The notes under the pieces were generated by a model. The model saw only the letters and a program-made list of their open reading frames with translations. It had not been told where the DNA came from and did not search any database. The position numbers were made by a program, and so were the translations under genes. Below are positions 1 through 4,369 of a DNA stretch of 5,714 nucleotides, in pieces; position 1 is the first letter of the stretch, and every line of letters starts with the position of its first letter. Source of the stretch: Clostridium sp. (GTDB lineage: Bacteria > Bacillota > Clostridia > Lachnospirales > Lachnospiraceae); contig SFNH01000133.1 in NCBI GenBank assembly GCA_004554205.1, positions 1 to 5,714 of the forward strand, read 5' to 3'.

Positions 1-40
1 GGCGGGAGTAAAGGGCTGTAATTTTGCTATAATCAGTCAT
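1..40 (-). CDS. Large serine recombinase, N-terminal 13 codons (partial, runs off the window)
   Basis: The frame begins with ATG at 40-38 and reads MTDYSKITALYSR before the window edge. This matches my memory of the start of large serine recombinases (TnpX/TndX-like resolvase family) in clostridial transposons and integrative elements, where ITALYxRLS leads to the catalytic Ser-bearing resolvase fold; the serine itself lies outside the window. A consensus ribosome binding site, AGGAGGT (54-48), sits 7 bases upstream, which supports the start. The gene has the same orientation as the broken virD4 gene and starts about 48 bases past its stop with no terminator between them, so read-through from the transfer operon could express it. 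The family would catalyse excision and integration of the element it sits on. Only 13 residues are visible, so the identification depends on this short motif and its context. Confidence 0.72.
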   Translation of the reverse strand, partial: MTDYSKITALYSR

Positions 41-95
41 GTGCATAACCTCCTGTGCGTCCATGTATGTGTCATTTACACTTAAAATTATGCAC
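41..95. repeat. 8-bp inverted repeat flanking the recombinase leader
   Basis: GTGCATAA at 41-48 is the exact reverse complement of TTATGCAC at 88-95. One arm is at the presumed element end and the other lies between the ribosome binding site and start codon of the recombinase. It could be a recombinase-binding site or an RNA hairpin that masks the start. With arms this short a chance match is also possible. Confidence 0.4.
48..54 (-). promoter_or_regulatory. Ribosome binding site of the serine recombinase
   Basis: AGGAGGT on the minus strand, 7 bases from the ATG at 40. The spacer between them is TATGCAC; together with the last RBS base it forms TTATGCAC, one arm of an 8-base inverted repeat whose partner lies at 88-95. 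Confidence 0.8.
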
Positions 96-396
96 TCCAT
101 CTTGCGCTGCCATACTCGATATTCTTCCGAAACTTCCGCGCGTTCTTCCCCTTGACGTAGACGGCAAGCCGGATGAGCAGGGCGGCGGCAACGCCCACGC
201 ACAGGTCGATGGGGTGAAAGCTGGGGAGCACGGACTGGAATGCGGCGGCGAAGCCCTCCATGATGTGCAGCGACTTTTGTGAAAAGTCCGCGCCGGGAGC
301 CAGTCGCGCCGCCTGCCCCAGCTTGGTGGCAAAGAGCGCGATAAAGACGTAGGGAAGATTGTGAAGCAGGAGCTTCTTTACGTTGATCTGCTTCAT
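88..396 (-). pseudogene. virD4: VirD4-like conjugative coupling protein, truncated after about 100 residues
   Basis: The frame starts MKQINVKKLLLHNLPY at 396 and ends at TAA 90-88. It has the N-terminus typical of clostridial VirD4/TraG-type coupling proteins: a first hydrophobic segment (about residues 10-30, LLHNLPYVFIALFATKLGQ), the RLAPGAD motif (31-37), a second hydrophobic segment (about 61-80, HPIDLCVGVAAALLIRLAVY) and the conserved YGSARW just ahead of the ATPase domain. Full-length members run to roughly 600 residues; the Walker A and B motifs and the whole nucleotide-binding domain are missing here. The last residues (SA, then stop) come from the inserted element. The ATG overlaps the pcfB stop as ATGA, so the gene was translationally coupled to pcfB. 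A full protein would feed relaxase-bound DNA to the type IV secretion channel at the inner membrane; this fragment cannot. Confidence 0.85.
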
Positions 397-890
397 AGCT
401 CCAGCCCCTTGTCCTTGTTCCGGGCTTTGTCCGGCGTAAGGGACAGCACCTTCGCCTTGAGCGCGCGGAGCTGCTCCAGCACCGAGGGTTTGTCCTGCGA
501 GGCCCGCTTGACCTCTTTTGCCGTGTATTCTCGGAACGCCGCCGTCAGTGCGTCTGCGTCCCGCCCCTTGAAAAAGACGAGGTATTTCGGCGGGGACACG
601 CTGCGGTCCTTCTTCACGGCGAAATCCACGCCGTACTTCCGTGCCACGCGCTCAAAAGATTTGATGTTGCTGTCGGTGATCTCGATGTTGGATACGCCCT
701 GATTCTGCCCGATGAGCTGCTTTACCGTCTGCTTGCCGGTGGGCTTTTCCGGTGTGGCGCGGGCTTTTGCCAGCTTTTTCTCCTTGCGGCTGGCAAGGTA
801 TTTGAGAATGGCGGCCTTCAGCAGCCGCGCCGTGAGCTTGGTTGCGCTGATGACCAGCGTGACCGCTCTGTTTTCCACTTCCTCCTGCAT
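393..890 (-). CDS. pcfB: PcfB family protein (DUF3801), relaxosome accessory
   Basis: A 165-residue protein beginning MQEEVENRAVTLVISATKL. It carries the PcfB/DUF3801 pattern: a helical N-terminus (4-45) rich in Lys/Arg at its end, a linker with the GKQTVKQLIGQ motif (52-62), then a compact alpha/beta domain (65-127, SNIEITDSNIKSFERVARKY through KYLVFFKGRDADALTAAF) and a charged helical tail. In known conjugative elements, PcfB-type proteins accompany the relaxase and the VirD4 coupling protein, and the gene lies directly before virD4, as here. The start is supported by AGGAGGG (906-900) nine bases upstream. The stop TGA overlaps the virD4 ATG by four bases. Its coupling-protein partner is broken in this copy, so it is probably idle here unless an intact coupling protein exists elsewhere. 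Confidence 0.87.
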   Translation of the reverse strand: MQEEVENRAVTLVISATKLTARLLKAAILKYLASRKEKKLAKARATPEKPTGKQTVKQLIGQNQGVSNIEITDSNIKSFERVARKYGVDFAVKKDRSVSPPKYLVFFKGRDADALTAAFREYTAKEVKRASQDKPSVLEQLRALKAKVLSLTPDKARNKDKGLEL

Positions 891-918
891 GGGTCATCCC
901 TCCTTTTTTCGGTCATAT

Positions 919-1800
919 TCAGCCCTTGCCCCGCAGCCCGTCGCCGTACATATCGTGGTTGACGAGGGCGGAATAGTAGCTGCCCATGGTACTGGGGGCA
1001 TTGAACAGCGAGGCAAGCAGGTATTTCTTGATGTTGCGGACGTAGGTGGTGTTCTGCTTCAGGCAGTCAAAGACGTAGCCGATGTGCATGGAGTTGACGC
1101 GCAGCAGCTTTTCCTTCACCATCTCTGCCGGATACTCGTCCCCGGCCACCACGATGGTCTGTCTGCGGGAGCAGAGGGTTTCCGCCATAAGATCCACCAC
1201 CTCGTCAAGCTGCTCCTTGTCCTGCTGCGGGTCCTGCGTGAGAATGTCGTACTCGATATTCTCCTTGACGAGCTCTCGCGCTTCCTCGTATCCCATCCCA
1301 TCGCATCCCGCGCCCTGCAAGTGGGCTGGGGGATAGATAGGATCAGGATTTGATATGTCCGTACTTAATCCATTTGGTATTTCTTTTTCTTTACTTCTTC
1401 TATCTTTATTTAATTGCGCGGGCTTTTCCGTATATGGCTCGTCCGTATCCGGGGTATCCAGATACGGGTTTTCCGTATCTGGTGAAGCCGTATCCGGCAA
1501 GGGCGGATGCGGGGATTCGTAGATGGTGTACTCGGTGTCGGTGATACGCCCGCGGCTGTCCCTGAGCTGGCGGCGGACAAGGTAGCCTCTGGCCTCCAGC
1601 TCCTTCAGCGCCGCGCCGATGGCGTCCACGCCCTCCTTGCAGATGGCGGCAAGCCCACGGGTGGTGTAGTCCCACTCATCTGTCAAAGAGAGCATTTTGG
1701 ACAGCAGCCCGATGGCTTTCAGCGTCAGGCGGGTGTCCCGCAGGTGGTAATTGGACATGACCGTGTAATTGTGGTTCTTCTCCACGCGAAATACTGCCAC
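919..1800 (-). CDS. HTH-domain replication/organiser protein with C-terminal DUF6017
   Basis: The N-terminus (MAVFRVEKNHNYTVMSNYHL) leads into a winged-helix DNA-binding domain (about residues 1-90) like DnaD/replisome-organiser type proteins, including DEWDYTTRGLAAICKEGVDA as the recognition region. A low-complexity Pro/Asp/Thr linker (about 98-165) follows, then a DUF6017-like domain (about 170-285) with ENIEYDIL, LDEVVDLMAETLCS, YPAEMVKEKLL and TTYVRNIKKYLL. The family is common in clostridial integrative elements between parB and pcfB; a role in element replication or its control is inferred. I chose the GTG at 1800 because AGGGGAGG (1816-1809) lies 8 bases upstream; the in-frame GTG at 1809 overlaps that site, and homologs as I remember them start MAVFRVEKN. 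The start is only 5 bases past the upstream stop, so translation is probably coupled. Confidence 0.85.
   Translation of the reverse strand: MAVFRVEKNHNYTVMSNYHLRDTRLTLKAIGLLSKMLSLTDEWDYTTRGLAAICKEGVDAIGAALKELEARGYLVRRQLRDSRGRITDTEYTIYESPHPPLPDTASPDTENPYLDTPDTDEPYTEKPAQLNKDRRSKEKEIPNGLSTDISNPDPIYPPAHLQGAGCDGMGYEEARELVKENIEYDILTQDPQQDKEQLDEVVDLMAETLCSRRQTIVVAGDEYPAEMVKEKLLRVNSMHIGYVFDCLKQNTTYVRNIKKYLLASLFNAPSTMGSYYSALVNHDMYGDGLRGKG
1426..1506. repeat. Degenerate coding repeat (PDT / PYxxxP linker)
   Basis: Inside the DUF6017 gene the minus strand encodes near-repeats PDTASPDTENPYLDTPDTD and EPYTEKP. At DNA level CCGTAT/ATACGG-type units recur several times in this stretch and create local inverted repeats. 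It is a flexible interdomain linker, and such linkers vary by slippage; I see no sign of another function. Confidence 0.55.
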
Positions 1801-1805
1801 GGTGT

Positions 1806-2498
1806 TCACCTCCCCTCAGAGGGAAAAAGCAGCCCCGCAGACGGAGCGTTACCCCCTGCTTCGCGGCGGATGAGGCGGCGGAGGGTATATTCCCGCTGTC
1901 CGCGTCTTGCGGTAATTTTCAGGGCGTCCAGCCCAAAACGGGCGATGAGCAGGGCGTTGATGAGCAGCCGGAACGCTTCGCCCGGGATGATCTGCGGCTC
2001 CGCAAGGTCGCCCTGCGTGACCTCCGCCGTGTGGCAGTAAAGGCTCTTTGCCGCCATAAGCAGCGTGTAGTCATGGGATGAGATGCCGCGCCTGCGGGCG
2101 TAGCGGAAGTCGATGCCGCCGCGGAAGAAGCAGTTGAAGGTCCTGTCCGCAAGCTCCTTGTTGGAGGTCAGCAGATACAGCGCGGCGAAGAACTCCGGCG
2201 TGTCGCGCTCCCTGCGGCAGCCCAGCAGCAGCCGCAGGGTCTCCATGCGCTTCCTGTGGGCGTCGTCCTGCCACATGGTGCCGGGAAAGCTCTCCGCAAG
2301 GCGCATGATTCTTGCGGTCAGGCGCGGACGGTACGGAAACAGCTCCGCGACAGCCTCCGCATAGCCCACTGTACCGGCTTCCATACGCTCGGCAAGGCAG
2401 GGGCAGGACAGGGCGGTGCAGCCCAGCTTTTTGACATATTCCGTACAGAGGACGCAGGAAACGTCCTCCGGCTTATACTTGAACGTGTTGATATACAT
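1806..2498 (-). CDS. Conserved hypothetical protein with N-terminal cysteine cluster
   Basis: A 230-residue protein starting MYINTFKYKPEDVSCVLCTE. The start at 2498 is chosen because AGGAG (2510-2506) lies 7 bases upstream; extending to 2525 would place this site inside the coding region and add nine unsupported residues. The N-terminus has C15-x2-C18-x8-C27-x4-C32-x-C34, a plausible zinc or iron-sulfur site. The rest is mainly alpha-helical and basic, with FWxD-like TMWQDDAHRKRMETLRLLLG (about 88-107), an aromatic middle part (TPEFFAALYLLTSNKELADR) and EAFRLLINALLIARFGLDAL near the C-terminus. I recognise it as a conserved gene of this element type located between parB and the DUF6017 gene, but I know of no established function. 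Metal-dependent nucleic-acid binding is a guess from cysteine pattern and position. Confidence 0.75.
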   Translation of the reverse strand: MYINTFKYKPEDVSCVLCTEYVKKLGCTALSCPCLAERMEAGTVGYAEAVAELFPYRPRLTARIMRLAESFPGTMWQDDAHRKRMETLRLLLGCRRERDTPEFFAALYLLTSNKELADRTFNCFFRGGIDFRYARRRGISSHDYTLLMAAKSLYCHTAEVTQGDLAEPQIIPGEAFRLLINALLIARFGLDALKITARRGQREYTLRRLIRREAGGNAPSAGLLFPSEGR

Positions 2499-2521
2499 GG
2501 CTTTGCTCCTCTCTGGATATG

Positions 2522-2554
2522 ACAAAACCGGGCAAAGAAAGCTCTCTGCCCGGT
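2522..2554 (-). terminator. Hairpin with short T tract between parB and the Cys-rich gene
   Basis: On the minus strand ACCGGGCA (2554-2547) pairs perfectly with TGCCCGGT (2534-2527) around a 12-base loop, followed by TTTTGTC. This is an 8-bp GC-rich stem with a weak U tract, lying in the 87-base gap after the parB stop. It could be a partial terminator that lowers expression of the downstream transfer genes relative to parB, or an mRNA processing/stability hairpin. Confidence 0.55.
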
Positions 2555-2585
2555 CGGTGTCGTGGTTGTCTGCGGTCGTATTCGG

Positions 2586-3515
2586 TTATCTGGACTGGTC
2601 ACGCTGGCGCTTGCGCAGCCATGCGTCCAGCAGCTTCAGGATGGTTTCCTCCATCTTCTGCGGCGTATAGGAGCGCGGGAAATATTTGCGCAGCTTGTCC
2701 GCCGAGAGGACGACGTTATATCCCTCCGGCTTCTTCTGCTCCATCATGATGTCCAGCATGGAATCGTCGTTGAGCTTTCCCTCGCGGGAGAGCTTCTTCA
2801 TCCGCTGCGCCTGTGAGAGCGAGGGCGTGGCCTGCTCGCTGTCGATGGCGGTGAGTAGCATCTGCTGTTCCTCCGGCTTGAGGTAGGAGATTTCCACGGC
2901 AGGGGTCATGCCGATCTTCTTCTCGTCCACCATCTGCTGAAGCTCCGGGGTGAGTTCGGTCAGGCGGATGTAGCGTTGCACCTGAGATTTACTTTCACCG
3001 GCTTCGTCCGCAACGATCTCAACGCTGCGCTTCCCATCGAAATTGTGCCCAACTTGGTCACAATTTTCTTCGGGTAGGTTTTCAGCCTCTTTTGCCGGTC
3101 TGCCAGCCTTGCGGCGGATGGCCTCCAGCTTCATTTTGTACGCCTGCGCCCGTTCGGAGGGAAGGATGTTCTCGCGCTGGATATTGCTGTCCACCATGAG
3201 AATGGTGGCGGTGTCATCATCCATCTGCCGCACGATGCAGGGCATGGCGGAAAGCCCCGCCAGCTCGCTGCCGTGCCTGCGCCGGTGTCCGGCGATGATC
3301 TCATAGCCGCCGTCCTCGCGGGGACGGACGATAGCCGGGACGAGAACGCCGTACTGCCGGATGCTCTCCGCCGTTTCCTGCATGGCCTCGTCGTCCCGCA
3401 CCTTGAAGGGGTGGTTGGGGAAGTCGTGCAGCTTGGAGAGTGAAACATGAACGATCACTTCCTGCTGTGGTTTCGGCTTTTTGTCCGGTTCTTTCTGCAC
3501 TGCTTTTTCAGGCAT
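2586..3515 (-). CDS. parB: ParB/Spo0J-family partition-type DNA-binding protein
   Basis: A 309-residue protein. After a charged tail (1-18) comes the ParB N-terminal domain (about 20-115): SLSKLHDFPNHPFKVRDDEA, QYGVLVPAIVRPREDGGYEI, the arginine-rich box GHRRRHGS (76-83; CTP/DNA-contact box, normally GERRxRA) and NIQRENILPSERAQ (111-124). A helix-turn-helix region follows (about 164-188, SVEIVADEAGESKSQVQRYI). The C-terminal part (about 200-309) is helical and ends in KMEETILKLLDAWLRKRQRD. AGGAGG (3527-3522) lies 6 bases from the ATG. ParB proteins bind parS-like sites and normally act with a ParA ATPase; in integrative elements they may support maintenance or regulate genes. No parA lies directly upstream, where elements of this type usually carry one. 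The gene heads the operon that continues to pcfB and virD4. Confidence 0.92.
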   Translation of the reverse strand: MPEKAVQKEPDKKPKPQQEVIVHVSLSKLHDFPNHPFKVRDDEAMQETAESIRQYGVLVPAIVRPREDGGYEIIAGHRRRHGSELAGLSAMPCIVRQMDDDTATILMVDSNIQRENILPSERAQAYKMKLEAIRRKAGRPAKEAENLPEENCDQVGHNFDGKRSVEIVADEAGESKSQVQRYIRLTELTPELQQMVDEKKIGMTPAVEISYLKPEEQQMLLTAIDSEQATPSLSQAQRMKKLSREGKLNDDSMLDIMMEQKKPEGYNVVLSADKLRKYFPRSYTPQKMEETILKLLDAWLRKRQRDQSR

Positions 3516-3549
3516 TGTGTTCCTCCTGTCGGCATCTTATTTTGGGCAC

Positions 3550-3586
3550 AAAAAAGGGACATTTCTTCTTTTCAGAGGAAATGTCC
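3550..3586 (-). terminator. Intrinsic terminator-like hairpin in the parB leader (possible attenuator)
   Basis: On the minus strand GGACATTTC (3586-3578) pairs perfectly with GAAATGTCC (3565-3557) around a 12-base loop, and C plus six T residues (3555-3550) follow directly. It lies 34 bases upstream of the parB start and downstream of the candidate promoter at 3641-3669, so transcription of the operon must pass through it. Confidence 0.7.
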
Positions 3587-3593
3587 TGATTTC

Positions 3594-3618
3594 TTGGGCG
3601 GGCTGTCAGCCCGCCCAA
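3594..3618. repeat. Perfect palindrome, 12-bp arms, in the parB leader
   Basis: TTGGGCGGGCTG (3594-3605) and CAGCCCGCCCAA (3607-3618) are exact reverse complements separated by a single T. In RNA it would form a strong GC-rich hairpin just upstream of the terminator-like stem. In DNA it is a good candidate operator or parS-like ParB site, though it does not match the canonical TGTTTCACGTGAAACA. Confidence 0.7.
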
Positions 3619-3640
3619 ACGGTATTTAGTTTTTGTCGTT

Positions 3641-3669
3641 ACTATAACACCCCCTACAATGTAATCACT
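3641..3669 (-). promoter_or_regulatory. Candidate promoter for the parB-pcfB-virD4 operon (extended -10)
   Basis: On the minus strand TATAGT (3646-3641) is preceded by TG plus one base (3649-3647), an extended -10 element. The -35 position at 17 bases (AGTGAT, 3669-3664) is poor, as is usual for extended -10 promoters. A start near 3634 would give an mRNA leader of about 120 bases holding both hairpins. Confidence 0.45.
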
Positions 3670-3715
3670 TCGCGGCTCGATTTTTCGGTTTGGAAAAGGA
3701 TGAAAAACCTTGCCA

Positions 3716-3758
3716 GACAACCGAAAACCCTTGATATACGGGGCTTTTCCGGTTTGTC
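3716..3758. repeat. Imperfect inverted repeat centred on TTGATATAC
   Basis: GACAACCGAAAACCC (3716-3730) and GGGGCTTTTCCGGTTTGTC (3740-3758) are inverted copies with small gaps (AACCGAAAA versus AACCGGAAAA), around the 9-base centre TTGATATAC. A further inverted copy, AAACCGAAAAA, is at 3691-3681. Repeated AACCG(G)AAAA motifs suggest binding sites of a DNA-binding protein such as an integrase, an initiator or ParB. It lies between the parB promoter and the integrase remnant. Confidence 0.55.
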
Positions 3759-3773
3759 GTAATTATACCGTAA

Positions 3774-3950
3774 GGGCATAGCTGTGCCTCGCTTCTTCTG
3801 GCAAACGGTGTTCCCATGAAGCAGATTAAGGAATGGCTTTGTCACAGCGACTTCTCAACCACGGCAAACATTTACGCACATCTGGATTATAGCTCGAAGC
3901 TGACTTCGGATGACGCGATGCTCAATGGTTTGGGACTTGCTCCGAACTAA
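3774..3950 (+). pseudogene. Tyrosine recombinase (phage-type integrase), 3' remnant
   Basis: The frame reads GHSCASLLLANGVPMKQIKE, then WLCHSDFSTTANIYAHLDYS to a natural stop TAA (3948-3950), 58 codons in all. This is the C-terminal end of the catalytic domain of integrases of the clostridial Tn1549/Tn916-like kind. Present are the end of the HxxRHS box (HS only; the Arg position reads Gly), the third box WLGHSD (here WLCHSD, His kept) and the nucleophile tyrosine in ANIYAHL. A TAA lies in frame just upstream (3771-3773). The upstream frame, shifted by one base, gives VR and then no integrase-like sequence. The upstream roughly 330 residues are absent, so it is inactive. It ends 46 bases from the tRNA-Ser fragment, the usual neighbourhood of an integrase and its attachment site, and therefore marks the end of a former element. 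Confidence 0.88.
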
Positions 3951-3988
3951 AAAAGAAAGGCCAGCAGCCGGGAAAACCGGCTACTGGC
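3949..3988 (-). terminator. Intrinsic terminator downstream of the tRNA-Ser remnant
   Basis: On the minus strand GCCAGTAGCCGG (3988-3977) pairs with CCGGCTGCTGGC (3971-3960), 11 of 12 pairs, around a 5-base loop, followed by CTTTCTTTTTT (3959-3949). It lies 8 bases past the CCA end of the tRNA fragment, so it probably is the tRNA gene's own terminator or one carried by an element to replace it. It would also stop transcripts of the HTH gene. Confidence 0.75.
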
Positions 3989-3996
3989 GGACATTC

Positions 3997-4052
3997 TGGC
4001 GGAGACGGTGGGATTCGAACCCACGGACCCTTGTGGATCAAACGATTTCGAG
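3997..4052 (-). other. tRNA-Ser(CGA) 3' fragment, tyrosine-recombinase attachment site
   Basis: Minus-strand reading gives an anticodon loop CTCGAAA (4052-4046; anticodon CGA, Ser), TCGTT as the 3' side of the anticodon stem, a type II variable arm (GATCC-ACAA-GGGTC), a perfect T arm GTGGG-TTCGAAT-CCCAC (4024-4008), the acceptor 3' strand CGTCTCC, discriminator G and CCA (3999-3997). The 5' half is missing: the bases before the loop are TCTAA instead of the AACGA required for pairing, and no GGAGACG acceptor strand follows. Identity starting exactly at the anticodon loop is the classic extent of an att core for tRNA-targeting integrases. It is not a functional tRNA. Confidence 0.87.
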
Positions 4053-4078
4053 TTAGAGTCGCTGATATAATCTGCGGC

Positions 4079-4282
4079 TTATTTTTCATTTTCGGCAGTT
4101 TTTTTGATATACTTGCCGTTCTTGATTCTCGCGTCCGCTGGCTTCTCTGCGTCCTCTGGAATCCCCCAGACCGAGCCAATGCGGATAGCACCGGGGACGC
4201 GCCCCTCTCCGCACAAAATCTGAATACGGCGGGTGGAGATGCCCCAGCGTTCGGCGGTTTGCGCGATAGATAAATACTTCAT
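4079..4282 (-). CDS. Small HTH protein, excisionase/MerR-like DNA-binding domain
   Basis: A 67-residue protein beginning MKYLSIAQTAERWGISTRRI. The first 50 residues form a winged-helix/MerR-like fold of the excisionase family: SIAQTAERWGISTRRIQILC as helix-turn-helix, then GEGRVPGAIRIGSVWGIPED, the typical wing. The tail is basic (ARIKNGKYIKKTAENEK). I chose the ATG at 4282 because AGGAG (4295-4291) lies 8 bases upstream; the in-frame GTG at 4291 overlaps that site. It could be an Xis-like directionality factor, given the attachment site 26 bases past its stop, or a repressor of the divergent mob operon. The sequence cannot separate these. Its mRNA would run into the tRNA remnant and its terminator. 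Confidence 0.78.
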   Translation of the reverse strand: MKYLSIAQTAERWGISTRRIQILCGEGRVPGAIRIGSVWGIPEDAEKPADARIKNGKYIKKTAENEK

Positions 4283-4296
4283 GGGTAGCACTCCTG

Positions 4297-4326
4297 TTGC
4301 AGTTAAGTTCCGCGTCTGCTTATAAA
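4297..4326 (+). promoter_or_regulatory. Candidate rightward promoter towards oriT and mobC
   Basis: TTGCAG (4297-4302) and TATAAA (4321-4326) are separated by 18 bases on the plus strand. It would face the HTH promoter across the same AT-rich stretch, so the HTH protein could control both. The transcript would start near 4333 and carry the repeat block before mobC. Weak evidence: one near-consensus pair. Confidence 0.3.
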
Positions 4327-4331
4327 ATCAC

Positions 4332-4366
4332 ATTATAATTATAATCGTCAAAGCGAATAAAAGCAA
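4332..4366 (-). promoter_or_regulatory. Candidate promoter for the HTH gene
   Basis: On the minus strand TTGCTT (4366-4361) is followed after 17 bases by TATAAT (4343-4338); a second TATAAT follows directly (4337-4332), served by TTATTC at 17 bases. The stretch is very AT-rich. Its symmetry (ATTATAATTATAAT) also places TATAAT on the plus strand. Confidence 0.5.
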
Positions 4367-4369
4367 GGG

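Larger units (their letters stand above)
1..97 (-). mobile_element. Terminal part of a serine-recombinase element inserted in virD4
   Basis: The virD4-like frame is normal up to the EYGSARW motif (Trp codon at 99-97). Then homology to the family, as I remember it, stops abruptly, and an AT-rich stretch with stops leads straight into the recombinase start. This is how one end of a TnpX/TndX-type element looks: the recombinase gene is close to the end and reads inward. Enzymes of that type commonly use a GA dinucleotide as crossover core, and GA occurs both in AGATGG (102-97) and in TGGAGT (99-94), so the exact boundary cannot be fixed. It is most likely within 94-103. The other end of the element lies outside the window. 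Confidence 0.6.

Noticed and set aside
712..1353. 213-codon open frame on the plus strand
   Set aside because: It is antisense to pcfB and the DUF6017 gene, which have recognised motifs, ribosome sites and tight operon spacing; its protein resembles no family I know.
1507..2040. 177-codon open frame on the plus strand
   Set aside because: Antisense across the boundary of the DUF6017 and Cys-rich genes; GC-rich third positions of the real genes explain the long open frame.
2499..2525. Upstream start at 2525 for the Cys-rich gene
   Set aside because: The AGGAG site lies inside this extension and correctly spaces the ATG at 2498; the extension also abuts the hairpin at 2522-2554.
3550..3620. 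Known riboswitch or T-box in the parB leader
   Set aside because: Two simple hairpins only; I see no specifier loop, T-box sequence or aptamer core.
3508..3845. Small minus-strand frames (70 and 63 codons) between parB and the integrase remnant
   Set aside because: They overlap the parB leader hairpins or the inverted repeat and the integrase remnant, have no convincing ribosome site and match nothing I recognise.
3997..4090. Complete tRNA gene
   Set aside because: No 5' acceptor strand, D arm or 5' anticodon strand follows at higher coordinates; only the 3' part is present.
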